In this document: positions 7,999 through 16,111 of the stretch, one piece after another
Layout of the letters: every line of letters begins with the position of its first letter
Numbering within the stretch: the stretch's first letter is position 1
Assembly: GCA_947255165.1 (NCBI GenBank)
Contig: CAMYFZ010000014.1
Location: forward strand, 1-33,917
Direction: 5' to 3'
DNA length: 33,917 nt
Source: an uncultured Varibaculum sp.
GTDB taxonomy: Bacteria > Actinomycetota > Actinomycetes > Actinomycetales > Actinomycetaceae
Position numbers and translations under genes: made by a program
Notes under the pieces: generated by a model
Told to the model about the DNA's origin: nothing
What the model saw: the letters and a program-made list of their open reading frames with translations, nothing else
Databases searched by the model: none

Positions 7999-8712
7999 TT
8001 GCTTTACGAACGTTTCACTTTTCGCCATCGGCCGCGTCGGTGCGCGCAGCTAGATAATCCGGTAGCTCGTGGCCTGATAAAACCGGGGAATCCGCCGGTT
8101 AGACAGCTGTCTGTGAGGGAAATGGATGCGCAGGACCATCGGAAGGCAGCGCAGGTGCGGGCCGATAATCAGCGCTGGTTGGCACCGTGGGAGGCGTGTG
8201 CCGCCCCCGGATATCTCCTAGAAGATATGGAGCTGGAAGCTTTTATTCGGCGTAGTGCCCGCCTAGTGCGTAAACGCCGTTACTACCCATTTGCAGTTTG
8301 CGTCGGCGGGAAACTGATAGGGCAAGTAACGATTGGCGATATTTCCTTGGGAGCCTCGCAATCTGGAAACCTGGGCTACTGGGTAGCGGAGGAATATAGC
8401 GGACGCGGAGTGATTACCACCGCGGTGGCTATGGTGTTGGATTTATGTTTAGGGGCGCCCCTTTTGCATCGGGTAGAGATCAATCTGCGTCCTGAAAATA
8501 AAGCTTCGCTTCGAGTAGTGGAAAAGTTGGGACTGCGTTTCGAGGGACGGAAAAGTAACTTCTTTTACATTGCGGGAAAATGGGCTGATCATCTCGGGTA
8601 TGCAGCTACCGCTGAGGAAATTCCCGAGGGCGGGTACGTGGCGCAATTAGAAAAAAGAGCGCGGCTAAAGGCTAGGGGGCCGCGAGAACTGCCGGACGAA
8701 GCTAGTTATTAG
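7999..8712 (+). CDS. rimJ: RimJ/RimL-type GNAT N-acetyltransferase
   Basis: The GNAT fold is visible in LIGQVTIGDISLGASQSGNLGYWVAEEYSGRGVITTAVAMVLDL (about 112-155), containing the acetyl-CoA pyrophosphate-binding segment EEYSGRGVIT. It is followed by HRVEINLRPENKASLRVVEKLGLRFEG, typical of RimJ/RimL enzymes that acetylate protein N-termini. The true substrate is unknown. The listed start is TTG 7999, ten bases after moeA, with no clear ribosome site; translation may be coupled to moeA. Position between moeA and the membrane-protein gene matches a common actinobacterial order. Confidence 0.85.
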   Translation: MLYERFTFRHRPRRCAQLDNPVARGLIKPGNPPVRQLSVREMDAQDHRKAAQVRADNQRWLAPWEACAAPGYLLEDMELEAFIRRSARLVRKRRYYPFAVCVGGKLIGQVTIGDISLGASQSGNLGYWVAEEYSGRGVITTAVAMVLDLCLGAPLLHRVEINLRPENKASLRVVEKLGLRFEGRKSNFFYIAGKWADHLGYAATAEEIPEGGYVAQLEKRARLKARGPRELPDEASY

Positions 8713-8947
8713 TTATTTTGGGTATTAACCCTATTTTGGTTCAGCTCATTCTCCGCGTTATAGCTAACGTGAGATCGCTTAAAAATCAGTTTTAACCGGG
8801 GAAAAATATAGAGAAAAGCAAAAATAAAATGTTGCTATTGGTGCGGTTGTTACGCATGTTGCATTTTGTCAAAATTTAATAACTTTCCCTGTTCAACACG
8901 CCTTTATGAAGAGAGAATCTAACGCCTAAATCCCCTATTTTTAATAT
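8713..8947. other. AT-rich intergenic region upstream of the GlpR-like gene
   Basis: This 235-bp gap is clearly more AT-rich than its neighbours and has no ORF. It contains a short inverted repeat, CGTTA-tagc-TAACG, around 8757-8770. The segment with TTGTTA and CAAAAT about 17 bases apart (8847-8876 area) could be a weak promoter. The gap suggests that the downstream gene has its own promoter although it points the same way as moeA-rimJ. Confidence 0.4.
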
Positions 8948-10225
8948 GTGGAGTTTATTGGATTGGCCTTACCGGTATTGGTATTGATTCTCGGGGGAAT
9001 CTACCTTCCCCTCTTAATCGACACCAAGCGTCGGCAAGCTCAATCTCATGGCGATGACCGTTTCAGCGCAAACTTGCGGGTGCTCGACACCCAACCCGAC
9101 ACCGAAAGACGGCAGCGCTACAGCGTAAACCCCCCAGTTTTAGGAGGAACTATGCAGCGACCAGTAGCCCCAACTCAGCGTGACCACAATGAACTGATGG
9201 CCGCCAAGATTAACCGGGCGCGCCAGATTGAGCGGCGAGCGGAAGCTGCCGGCCGTCGCCTGACCTTACTGACGGTACAATTCGCGGTGGGGATGGTGCT
9301 AGTGACGGCGGGTGCGGTAAGCCTGCTGTCCTGGTGGTGGGCACTGATTCCGCTAGCGGCTATAGCGGGGACACTGGCATTGGGGGCGCAAGCTGCCAAA
9401 GTTGGTCGCGAAAACGATCAGCGTGCCCAGGAACGTATTCGCGCCCTCGAGACTCGTCCTGCCAAAGGACATCGAGTTAGCGCCAGCGAAAAGAAGTTCG
9501 CGCAAATGCAAGCCCGCTCCGAGCGCACTGTGCACTCTGACAGCGCGGAAGAAAGCGAAACCAACGTGCAGGAGGCTGCTGGCGAGCTCGAAGAGCAAGC
9601 AGCCAGTGAAAACTTGGGGCAGCAAGTGCTAGGAAAACTAGCTGCTGCTGCCCGGCGGGCGGCCACTTTACGGGAATACTTTGTGATTCACGAGGACGAA
9701 GCGGAAGAGCGACCGGAAGCAGAAGCGAGTGGGCCTGCTCGGGAAAGCATTGTCGATGACTCGCCCCGCCAGATTGAAGTTAATGCTGAAAGCGCCACCA
9801 CAGTGGCCGCGGAGGATGAAGACACCGTTGCCGCTGACGAACAGGTAAACGAATTGTCTGTAGACGTGACAGCAACGGAGGTTATCACCGCGGACATTGA
9901 TGAAGACGCTACTGATGAAGCAGATTCCCCAGTAGTATCCGACCGCGGTAAGGCGGAGGCAGAAGATTCAGCAGGTGCTGACCACAGTTGGGCTCCCACG
10001 CCGATGCCGAAACCGACATACGCCCTAAAGCCGCGGCTAGCGCGCCGGGATGTAGATGCTTCTGAGCTGCTCGCGGAGCATTTGGCGGCGCGGGGGAGTA
10101 CCCCCTACCGACCTTCGCGTCCGCTCCCGCACACCGAAGAATCCTTAACCACCGCGCAACTGGTGGCGCAGAGCAAACCGGTAGATGTGGAAGCTATTTT
10201 GAATAGCCGCCGGGTCGCCAATTAA
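8948..10225 (+). CDS. GlpR-like multi-pass membrane protein with long acidic region
   Basis: The 425-residue protein begins with a membrane segment (about 3-25, IGLALPVLVLILGGIYLPLLI). A conserved-looking DRFSANLRVLD motif follows near 37-47. Two adjacent membrane segments lie at about 104-150 (LTLLTVQFAVGMVLVTAGAVSLLSWWWALIPLAAIAGTLALG). The rest is cytoplasmic-looking, very acidic and low in complexity (about 165-345), with a conserved-looking basic C-terminus. Order moeA-rimJ-this gene matches the place of the corynebacterial GlpR and of Rv0996 in mycobacteria, from memory. By analogy it may anchor the MoeA/Glp protein and FtsZ at the membrane; that is inference. Start is GTG with no strong ribosome site. 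Confidence 0.75.
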   Translation: MEFIGLALPVLVLILGGIYLPLLIDTKRRQAQSHGDDRFSANLRVLDTQPDTERRQRYSVNPPVLGGTMQRPVAPTQRDHNELMAAKINRARQIERRAEAAGRRLTLLTVQFAVGMVLVTAGAVSLLSWWWALIPLAAIAGTLALGAQAAKVGRENDQRAQERIRALETRPAKGHRVSASEKKFAQMQARSERTVHSDSAEESETNVQEAAGELEEQAASENLGQQVLGKLAAAARRAATLREYFVIHEDEAEERPEAEASGPARESIVDDSPRQIEVNAESATTVAAEDEDTVAADEQVNELSVDVTATEVITADIDEDATDEADSPVVSDRGKAEAEDSAGADHSWAPTPMPKPTYALKPRLARRDVDASELLAEHLAARGSTPYRPSRPLPHTEESLTTAQLVAQSKPVDVEAILNSRRVAN

Positions 10226-10244
10226 TAACTAGGCAGGGAAAGCC

Positions 10245-10976
10245 TTAACGGTAGTCTCGCGCGCCGAAAACATCGGTGCCGATACGCACCAGGGTCGCGC
10301 CTTCACTGATCGCGATTTCTAGATCCCCTGACATTCCCATCGATAGTTCGCGCGCATCCTGTCCGCGTCCTCCGGCATTAACCGTGCGATCGCGCAGGTC
10401 GCGTAAAATCCGAAAAGACTCGCGAACCCGCTCTTCATCAGGGCTAAGCGCCCCGATAGTCATAAAACCGCGCAGGCTAAGCTGCTCCATTTGCAACACT
10501 TGCTGAGTTAGCTCCCAGGCGTCTTCTGGGCTAATTCCCTCTTTGGAGGCTTCGCGCGAACAGTTCACCTCAATAAAACAAGGCAGAACCCGCTCCGGAT
10601 AGTTGGCCTCCAGGCGGCGCTCTAACCGTTGGGCAGTTTTTAGAGAATCCACCGTTTCCACCAGGTCGCACACTTCAAGGGCGGAGCTAATCTTATTGCC
10701 CTGCATACGACCAATAATATGGACTTCCGCCCCCAGGTCTGCGGCCCGCACTGCCTCGTTGGTAGCTTGTGCTTCCTGTACATGGTTATGTCCCAGCACT
10801 ACTGGCAGGCCACGTTGTTTCAGTTCCTTAGCGGCGGCAATAATCTGTTCGCTAGTGCGGGTTTTCACCGCCAACTCTAAAGTAACTTCGCTACGTTCTC
10901 GTCCGGCCTGTTCACAAGCCTTAGTAATCCGTTGGTCTACTTTTTCGATCCCGGTTGCGATATCCATAGCTCCCAC
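10245..10976 (-). CDS. YggS/PLPBP-family pyridoxal phosphate homeostasis protein
   Basis: The protein is a single TIM-barrel domain binding PLP, used to buffer PLP levels. Family landmarks are the presumed PLP lysine in LELAVKTRT, GHNHVQEA (usually GENxVQE), HIIGRMQGNK (usually HfIGxLQxNK), SRxxSKEGI, LRGFMTIG, and the strongly conserved LSMGMSGDLEIAISEGATLVRIGTDVFGAR near the C-terminus. GEN to GHN is unusual for the family. Start is GTG 10976 or ATG 10967; neither has an ideal ribosome site. It converges with the GlpR-like gene (19-bp gap). In many Gram-positives yggS sits among division genes, but here it follows a helicase gene on the same strand. Confidence 0.92.
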   Translation of the reverse strand: MGAMDIATGIEKVDQRITKACEQAGRERSEVTLELAVKTRTSEQIIAAAKELKQRGLPVVLGHNHVQEAQATNEAVRAADLGAEVHIIGRMQGNKISSALEVCDLVETVDSLKTAQRLERRLEANYPERVLPCFIEVNCSREASKEGISPEDAWELTQQVLQMEQLSLRGFMTIGALSPDEERVRESFRILRDLRDRTVNAGGRGQDARELSMGMSGDLEIAISEGATLVRIGTDVFGARDYR

Positions 10977-11020
10977 TCTAGCGGGCGCGGCAAATCGGTG
11001 CGGCTATCGCTAGCGGGTAT

Positions 11021-13639
11021 CTAGGCAATATCTCCGTAGGCTACCAGGTAGGGCTGCAGCTGCCCGCTCTCATCAAGTTTCGTTATATCCAGGGCAAATA
11101 GCATTCGCCATTCCCAAAGTCCGCTGCCGTCATCCACTTCTTGCAGCAAGGCCCAAACCTTATTGCCGGCCAGTAAATCGCTATCGGGATCAAGGTAGCG
11201 GGAGAGCAGTTCCCGCGCCTTTTCGCCTTCGCTAATCAGCGCATGGCTACTGGCGCGCGCTCCCTGATCTAGAGACAGATCATCATAGCGTTCCCAATAG
11301 TCATCCAGCAGAGCCCCGCGATCCTCATCGGACCAGGCATTCCCATCGGGATGTAAATCTTGACAGTCCTGAAGGCGGGGCAGGCTATCGAAAGCTACTG
11401 CCTCTACCCGCTGCCAGGCAGCATTGCGGAACTGGCGGCGCAAAGCGAAAGGATTAGCACTGGGTAGATGATTTTCTCCGCTCCCAAAGGCGGGTTCTTC
11501 CTCGGCTTCCTCCGCGTGGCTCTCCCGTCGTTTCCCACTGGCCAGTGCCTCCCACTCATCTAGCAGCGAGGAGTCCACCCCTTTAACCGTGTTTCCCAGC
11601 CAATTTAATAGCTGGTCGAAGTCCTCGTTCCGGCGCTCCGGCGGCACGATTTGTCCCAGAGCGCGATAGGCATCGGTCAGGTAGCGAAGTACCACGCCTT
11701 CGCTGCGCGCCAACTCGAAACGGGAAATGAATTGGGTAAAAGTCAGCGCATTTTCTACCAGGTAGCGCACTACCGATTTGGGGGAGGGGGCAGAACCGTA
11801 AACCCAAGGATTAGAGTGGGCAAAAGTCTTAAACGCGCCCGCAATCAATTCTTTCAATGGCTGCGGCCAGGTAGTTTCCTCGAGGATTTCTTGACGCTGG
11901 TTGTATTCCACGCCCTCCGAACGTAACTTTTGATACACCTGGTCGCGCTGGGCTTTTTGCTGGGCAATCAGCACCTGGCGGGGATCCTCCAACACCGACT
12001 CCACAATCGAAACTAAATCCAGGGCGTAATCGGGGCTACCCGGATCCAGTAAATCCAAAGCCGCCAAGGCAAAAGGCGATAAGGGCTGGTTAAGCGCGAA
12101 ATCTTCCGGCAGGTCATGGGTGAGCACTAGGCGCCCGAGCTTCCCCGCCTTTTCCGAAGGCAAATGCCTAACTACTTCCGCCTGTTTCAAAGAGGAATAA
12201 ACCTGCCCTAAACGGCGCAGGTGGGGGTTGGATTCCTGCGGAGCATCGTGGTTATTGCGTGCCAACCACAGCAAATGCTCTCCGGCGTCGCGCTTGCCGG
12301 AAAGCACATTAAGCGCCAGGGAATGGTCGATCCGGAAATGGGAGCGCAGCGGCTCTGGCTGGGCGGTGACCAGGCGTTCAAACGTAGACCGTCCCCAGGA
12401 AATCTTCGGTTTTTGATTGTTTGTCGAGGGCGCACTCTTACGTTTTTGGCCCTTCGCCGCCAACTTCTTGGCCTCGATCACCTCGGGCGGTGCCTGCACC
12501 TCCACAAACCCCATCGTGTCAAACCCGGCACGCCCGGCTCTGCCCGCAATTTGGTGAAACTCGCGCGCCGTAAGGTGCCGCCGGCGTCGCCCATCGAACT
12601 TGACTAGGGAAGTAAACACCACGGTGCGGATAGGAACATTTATCCCCACTCCTAAAGTGTCAGTTCCACAAATAACCGCCAGCAACCCCTGCTGAGCGAG
12701 CTGTTCCACCAGCAGGCGATAACGGGGCAACATACCCGCATGATGCACCCCCACTCCCAGGCGGAGTAGTCGCGACAGAGTTTGTCCGAACCCCTTGGTG
12801 AAATGGACTCCCTTTAACTGGGTAGCGATTTTTTCGCGCTTTTCGCGATCCAGCAGATTAGCGGAAGCCAAGCCGGCGGCGGTTTTCACCGCATCATTTT
12901 GGGCGAAATGCACCAAATAAATCGGCCAGCGTCCCGCTTTGACCAGGCTTTCTAGTAAGTATTGGGGATCATCCTCGCTATATTCCATCTCTAGAGGCAC
13001 CGGGCGCTCCGCCCCGTCCACCAATGCCACTTCCCGCCCGCTGCGGTCTTTCAAGTCCCGGATGAAAAAATCTACGTTTCCCAAGGTTGCCGACATTAAC
13101 ACGAATTGCACATTCGGCAGTTCCAGCAGCGGCACCTGCCAGGCCCAGCCCCGGTCAGGGTCGCCATAAAAGTGGAACTCATCCATGATTACCACCCCGG
13201 CATCCAGGTCGGTGCCATCGCGAAGCGACTGGTTAGCCAAGATTTCTGCGGTGCAACAAATAATCGGCGCCTCCGCATTTAGAGAAATATCGCCGGTAAT
13301 CATCCCCACGTTGCGCGCCCCAAATAGCTCCACTAAGTCAAAGAATTTCTCTGAGACCAGGGCTTTTATAGGGGCGGTGTAGTAGGAACGCTGATCTTTA
13401 GCCAGCGCCGCCAAGTGTCCCGCTAAGGCGATCATGGATTTGCCTGAACCGGTAGGAGTCGCCGCAATCACGTGGTTTCCCGAAAAAATTTCGGTGGCCG
13501 CTTCCTCTTGATGCGGATACAGCGCCCGGCGGGTGGAGGCCGCCCAATTGGTGAAGCCGGCGAGGACTTCTAAAGGATCGTTTAACTTCCCCGCGTCCTC
13601 TAAATCGTCCAACAGCTGATTTAGGGGGGCAATACTCAT
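11021..13639 (-). CDS. DEAD/DEAH-box helicase with DUF3516 C-terminus
   Basis: The 872-residue superfamily-2 helicase resembles the actinobacterial Ski2/Mtr4-like group. Motif I TPTGSGKS is at 61-68, motif II DEFH at 153-156, motif III SAT at 183-185 and motif VI QIAGRAGR at 363-370. The C-terminal half (about 430-872) matches the DUF3516 type and ends in a small beta-rich domain (ALLQEVDDGSGLWEWRMLFALDITKLDESGQLQPYLVAYGDI). All catalytic residues are intact, so it should be an active ATP-dependent RNA or DNA unwinding enzyme. The true substrate is not shown here. A run of Lys/Arg at about 395-410 interrupts the core. Confidence 0.95.
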   Translation of the reverse strand: MSIAPLNQLLDDLEDAGKLNDPLEVLAGFTNWAASTRRALYPHQEEAATEIFSGNHVIAATPTGSGKSMIALAGHLAALAKDQRSYYTAPIKALVSEKFFDLVELFGARNVGMITGDISLNAEAPIICCTAEILANQSLRDGTDLDAGVVIMDEFHFYGDPDRGWAWQVPLLELPNVQFVLMSATLGNVDFFIRDLKDRSGREVALVDGAERPVPLEMEYSEDDPQYLLESLVKAGRWPIYLVHFAQNDAVKTAAGLASANLLDREKREKIATQLKGVHFTKGFGQTLSRLLRLGVGVHHAGMLPRYRLLVEQLAQQGLLAVICGTDTLGVGINVPIRTVVFTSLVKFDGRRRRHLTAREFHQIAGRAGRAGFDTMGFVEVQAPPEVIEAKKLAAKGQKRKSAPSTNNQKPKISWGRSTFERLVTAQPEPLRSHFRIDHSLALNVLSGKRDAGEHLLWLARNNHDAPQESNPHLRRLGQVYSSLKQAEVVRHLPSEKAGKLGRLVLTHDLPEDFALNQPLSPFALAALDLLDPGSPDYALDLVSIVESVLEDPRQVLIAQQKAQRDQVYQKLRSEGVEYNQRQEILEETTWPQPLKELIAGAFKTFAHSNPWVYGSAPSPKSVVRYLVENALTFTQFISRFELARSEGVVLRYLTDAYRALGQIVPPERRNEDFDQLLNWLGNTVKGVDSSLLDEWEALASGKRRESHAEEAEEEPAFGSGENHLPSANPFALRRQFRNAAWQRVEAVAFDSLPRLQDCQDLHPDGNAWSDEDRGALLDDYWERYDDLSLDQGARASSHALISEGEKARELLSRYLDPDSDLLAGNKVWALLQEVDDGSGLWEWRMLFALDITKLDESGQLQPYLVAYGDIA

Positions 13640-13714
13640 GCGGCTATTGTAACTAGCTTCCGCAGTGTGGACACGTTTGCATCAAAACGTCCTCCCCGAC
13701 TGTCCTAATAGGGA

Positions 13715-13735
13715 CGCCCAAAATAGTCTTGGGCG
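13715..13735. promoter_or_regulatory. inverted repeat just upstream of the symporter gene
   Basis: CGCCCAA (13715-13721) and TTGGGCG (13729-13735) are perfect 7-bp complements with a 7-base spacer. They end about 20 bases before the GTG start and just ahead of the AAAGGA ribosome site. They could be an operator or a leader hairpin. No regulator is identified. Confidence 0.45.
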
Positions 13736-13755
13736 GATGAAAGGACAGAAATAAC

Positions 13756-15237
13756 GTGGATCAAGCCGCCGCAATCGTCAAGCAAATAGCTGATGCCATC
13801 GCCCTCTACGCCGAAATTTGGATCCTTATCGGCCTGGGGATCTTCTACACGGTGATTACCCGGGGAGTGCAATTCCGCTTCTTCCGCCACATGTGGAAAG
13901 TGGTTTTCGCTTCCCGCCAGGGTTCGCAGGGAGGAATCTCCTCCTTCCAGGCCTTCACTATCTCCCTAGCCGCTCGGGTAGGGGTAGGTAACGTGTTTGG
14001 GGTGGCAGCGGCCTTAATCATCGGCGGTCCGGGCGCGATTTTCTGGATGTGGATAGTAGCGCTAGTGGGGATGGCCACCTCTTTTATGGAATCCACCCTG
14101 GCACAGATTTTCAAAGTTAGGAACGAGGACGGGACTTTCCGGGGCGGCCCGGCCTACTATATGTGGCTAGGGCTGCGTAAACGTTGGTTTGGTTCCATTT
14201 TTGCGATTATCGCTATCGTCACCTGCGGTTTCGTGATTACTTCTGTGCAGTCCAATGCGATTGCCGGCTCGATTATGGCCACTCTGGGCACGACTGAAGC
14301 CCAGCAGGGAGCCCATTCGGCGATTATCGCGGTAATCTTGTTCGTTTTCGCAGCTCCGATTATTTTAGGAGGAATCCGTTCGGTAGCACGAGTAACCGAA
14401 TGGATGGCTCCGATTATGGCTGTGGTTTACGTGATTATCGCCCTGATTATCTTGGTAATGAACATCGGGCAGATTCCGGCGATCTTGGCGTTAATCGTTA
14501 AAAGCGCCTTCACTGGCGGGGCACTCGGAGGCGGCGTCGGCGGAGGAATCTTCGCTGCCCTCATCAACGGGGTACAGCGTGGCCTGTTTTCTAACGAGGC
14601 CGGGCAGGGCACTGCCCCCAACGCCGCAGCTACCGCTACGGTTTCCCACCCGGTGCGTCAGGGCCTCATCCAGTCGCTCGGAGTTTTCGTAGACACCATC
14701 ATCGTTTGTTCCGCCACCGCCATCATCATTTTGAGTGCCCCCAAATCGGTACTAACCGGTACCGATCCCTCCCAGGCGGCCTCTTTGACCACGGTGGCGG
14801 TAGCTTCCCAGCTGGGGGGCTGGTCAACCTACCTAATGCTGCTGATCATCTCGGTATTGGCGTTTTCTTCGATTATTGCCGCCTACGTTTACTCCGATGT
14901 AAACATGTCCTTTGCTACTACCAAGCCTTGGGCTTCTTGGCTGGTACGGATAGTTTCCGTGGCTTCAGTGGTCTTAGGAGCGGTGGTTTCTCTGCCGCTG
15001 GTGTGGAATGCGGTCGATATCGCCATGGCAGTTATGACTATCACCAACTTGATTGCGATTACTCTGCTTTGGAAGTGGGCTGCCGGTGCCTTGAAAGATT
15101 ACTCGGCCTCACGGCGGCGTGACCCGCAGACGGTGCCAGTATTTGTGGCCAAGAACAACCCCTATCTGCCTGGAGACCTGCCCACCGATGTCTGGAATGA
15201 GAAGGCGGGCGAGGCCCCAGCAGCTGCTGAGGTCTAG
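13756..15237 (+). CDS. AGCS-family sodium:alanine (amino acid) symporter
   Basis: The 493-residue inner-membrane transporter has about ten to eleven hydrophobic segments. It carries the family signatures SLAARVGVGNVFGVAAALIIGGPGAIFWMW (about 70-100) and GLFSNEAGQGTAPNAAATATVSHP (about 276-299), which mark alanine/glycine:cation symporters. It imports small neutral amino acids with sodium. The GTG start at 13756 has AAAGGA 11 bases upstream. An upstream in-frame extension is unlikely given the intergenic inverted repeat. It stands alone, divergent from the helicase gene, and is followed by an AT-rich hairpin. Confidence 0.95.
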   Translation: MDQAAAIVKQIADAIALYAEIWILIGLGIFYTVITRGVQFRFFRHMWKVVFASRQGSQGGISSFQAFTISLAARVGVGNVFGVAAALIIGGPGAIFWMWIVALVGMATSFMESTLAQIFKVRNEDGTFRGGPAYYMWLGLRKRWFGSIFAIIAIVTCGFVITSVQSNAIAGSIMATLGTTEAQQGAHSAIIAVILFVFAAPIILGGIRSVARVTEWMAPIMAVVYVIIALIILVMNIGQIPAILALIVKSAFTGGALGGGVGGGIFAALINGVQRGLFSNEAGQGTAPNAAATATVSHPVRQGLIQSLGVFVDTIIVCSATAIIILSAPKSVLTGTDPSQAASLTTVAVASQLGGWSTYLMLLIISVLAFSSIIAAYVYSDVNMSFATTKPWASWLVRIVSVASVVLGAVVSLPLVWNAVDIAMAVMTITNLIAITLLWKWAAGALKDYSASRRRDPQTVPVFVAKNNPYLPGDLPTDVWNEKAGEAPAAAEV

Positions 15238-15255
15238 GGCCTGCGGTGGTTATAG

Positions 15256-15291
15256 AAATAAGTGACTTAGTTTTCAGGTTTTCGCTTATTT
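15256..15291 (+). terminator. possible hairpin terminator after the symporter gene
   Basis: AAATAAGTGA (15256-15265) pairs with TCGCTTATTT (15282-15291) over ten positions with one G-T wobble. The loop is 16 bases. The stem is AT-rich and there is no strong T run after it, so termination efficiency is doubtful. It also lies in the leader of the next gene. Confidence 0.4.
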
Positions 15292-15310
15292 GAAACCCTA
15301 AGGCAAAATA

Positions 15311-16102
15311 GTGGCTATGGAACAGACCCCGATGACAGTACATTCTGATTTCACGCGGCTAGACCATTTTAAAGCCTGGGCGGTACACGCTTTTACCGCC
15401 TCGGCAGTAATCTGGGCTGGCTGCGCGGTGCTGGCTTTGATGCGCCATAACTACTTACAGATGTGGGGTTGGCTGGCGATTAGCCTAATCGTTGACGGTC
15501 TAGACGGCACCTTCGCCCGACGTTACCGGGTAAAAGAAGTGGTCCCCTGGTTCGATGGCTCTTCGCTCGACCTGATAGTCGACTACCTGACCTGGACGTT
15601 TATTCCCGCTATTTTCATGTCCCAAACCATAGTTTTTGCCCCGGGAACTCCCGGTAAAGGAATAGACCTAGTGGTGACGGAAGTGCTGATGGTGGCGGTT
15701 TGCGTATCCTCTATGTTTTGTTACTGCAATAAGAAAGCAAAAAGTTCCGATAACTATTTCGTGGGGTTTCCCGCTGCTTGGAATATCGTGATCTTGTATC
15801 TGTATCTGGTAGCGCTGCCCTGGTGGTTCAATCTAGTGATTGTGCTGCTCTTTATTGTTTTAACGCTTTCGCCGCTCACTTTCTGTCACCCCTTCCGGGT
15901 GGAAAAATTGCGTTGGCTAAATATCTTGTCGGTAGTTATCTGGCTGGCCTGCATCATTTGGCTGACTATCTACTTCCCGGAGCGCAACCCGCTTATCTGG
16001 TGGGCATGGTGGATTAGCGGCATTTACTTTATTGGCAATGGCGTGGTGCGTACCTTCGTCGGTCCGCAAGCAGTGCGCAAGCAGCCGGTGAGTAATCGCT
16101 GA
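15311..16102 (+). CDS. pcs: phosphatidylcholine synthase-like CDP-alcohol phosphatidyltransferase
   Basis: The 263-residue membrane enzyme has about eight hydrophobic segments. The CDP-alcohol transferase motif is complete: D65 G66 x2 A69 R70, then G83 x3 D87 x3 D91. Twelve residues separate R70 and G83, the spacing I associate with bacterial phosphatidylcholine synthases rather than phosphatidylglycerol- or inositol-phosphate synthases. VDGLDGTFARRYRVKEVVPWFDGSSLDLIVDYLTW and DNYFVGFPAAWNIVILYLYL also read like Pcs. The predicted reaction is CDP-diacylglycerol plus choline to phosphatidylcholine plus CMP, with choline probably from the host. The GTG start has AGG seven bases upstream; ATG 15317 is an alternative. 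The substrate needs a biochemical test. Confidence 0.8.
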   Translation: MAMEQTPMTVHSDFTRLDHFKAWAVHAFTASAVIWAGCAVLALMRHNYLQMWGWLAISLIVDGLDGTFARRYRVKEVVPWFDGSSLDLIVDYLTWTFIPAIFMSQTIVFAPGTPGKGIDLVVTEVLMVAVCVSSMFCYCNKKAKSSDNYFVGFPAAWNIVILYLYLVALPWWFNLVIVLLFIVLTLSPLTFCHPFRVEKLRWLNILSVVIWLACIIWLTIYFPERNPLIWWAWWISGIYFIGNGVVRTFVGPQAVRKQPVSNR

Positions 16103-16111
16103 AGATCTTAG

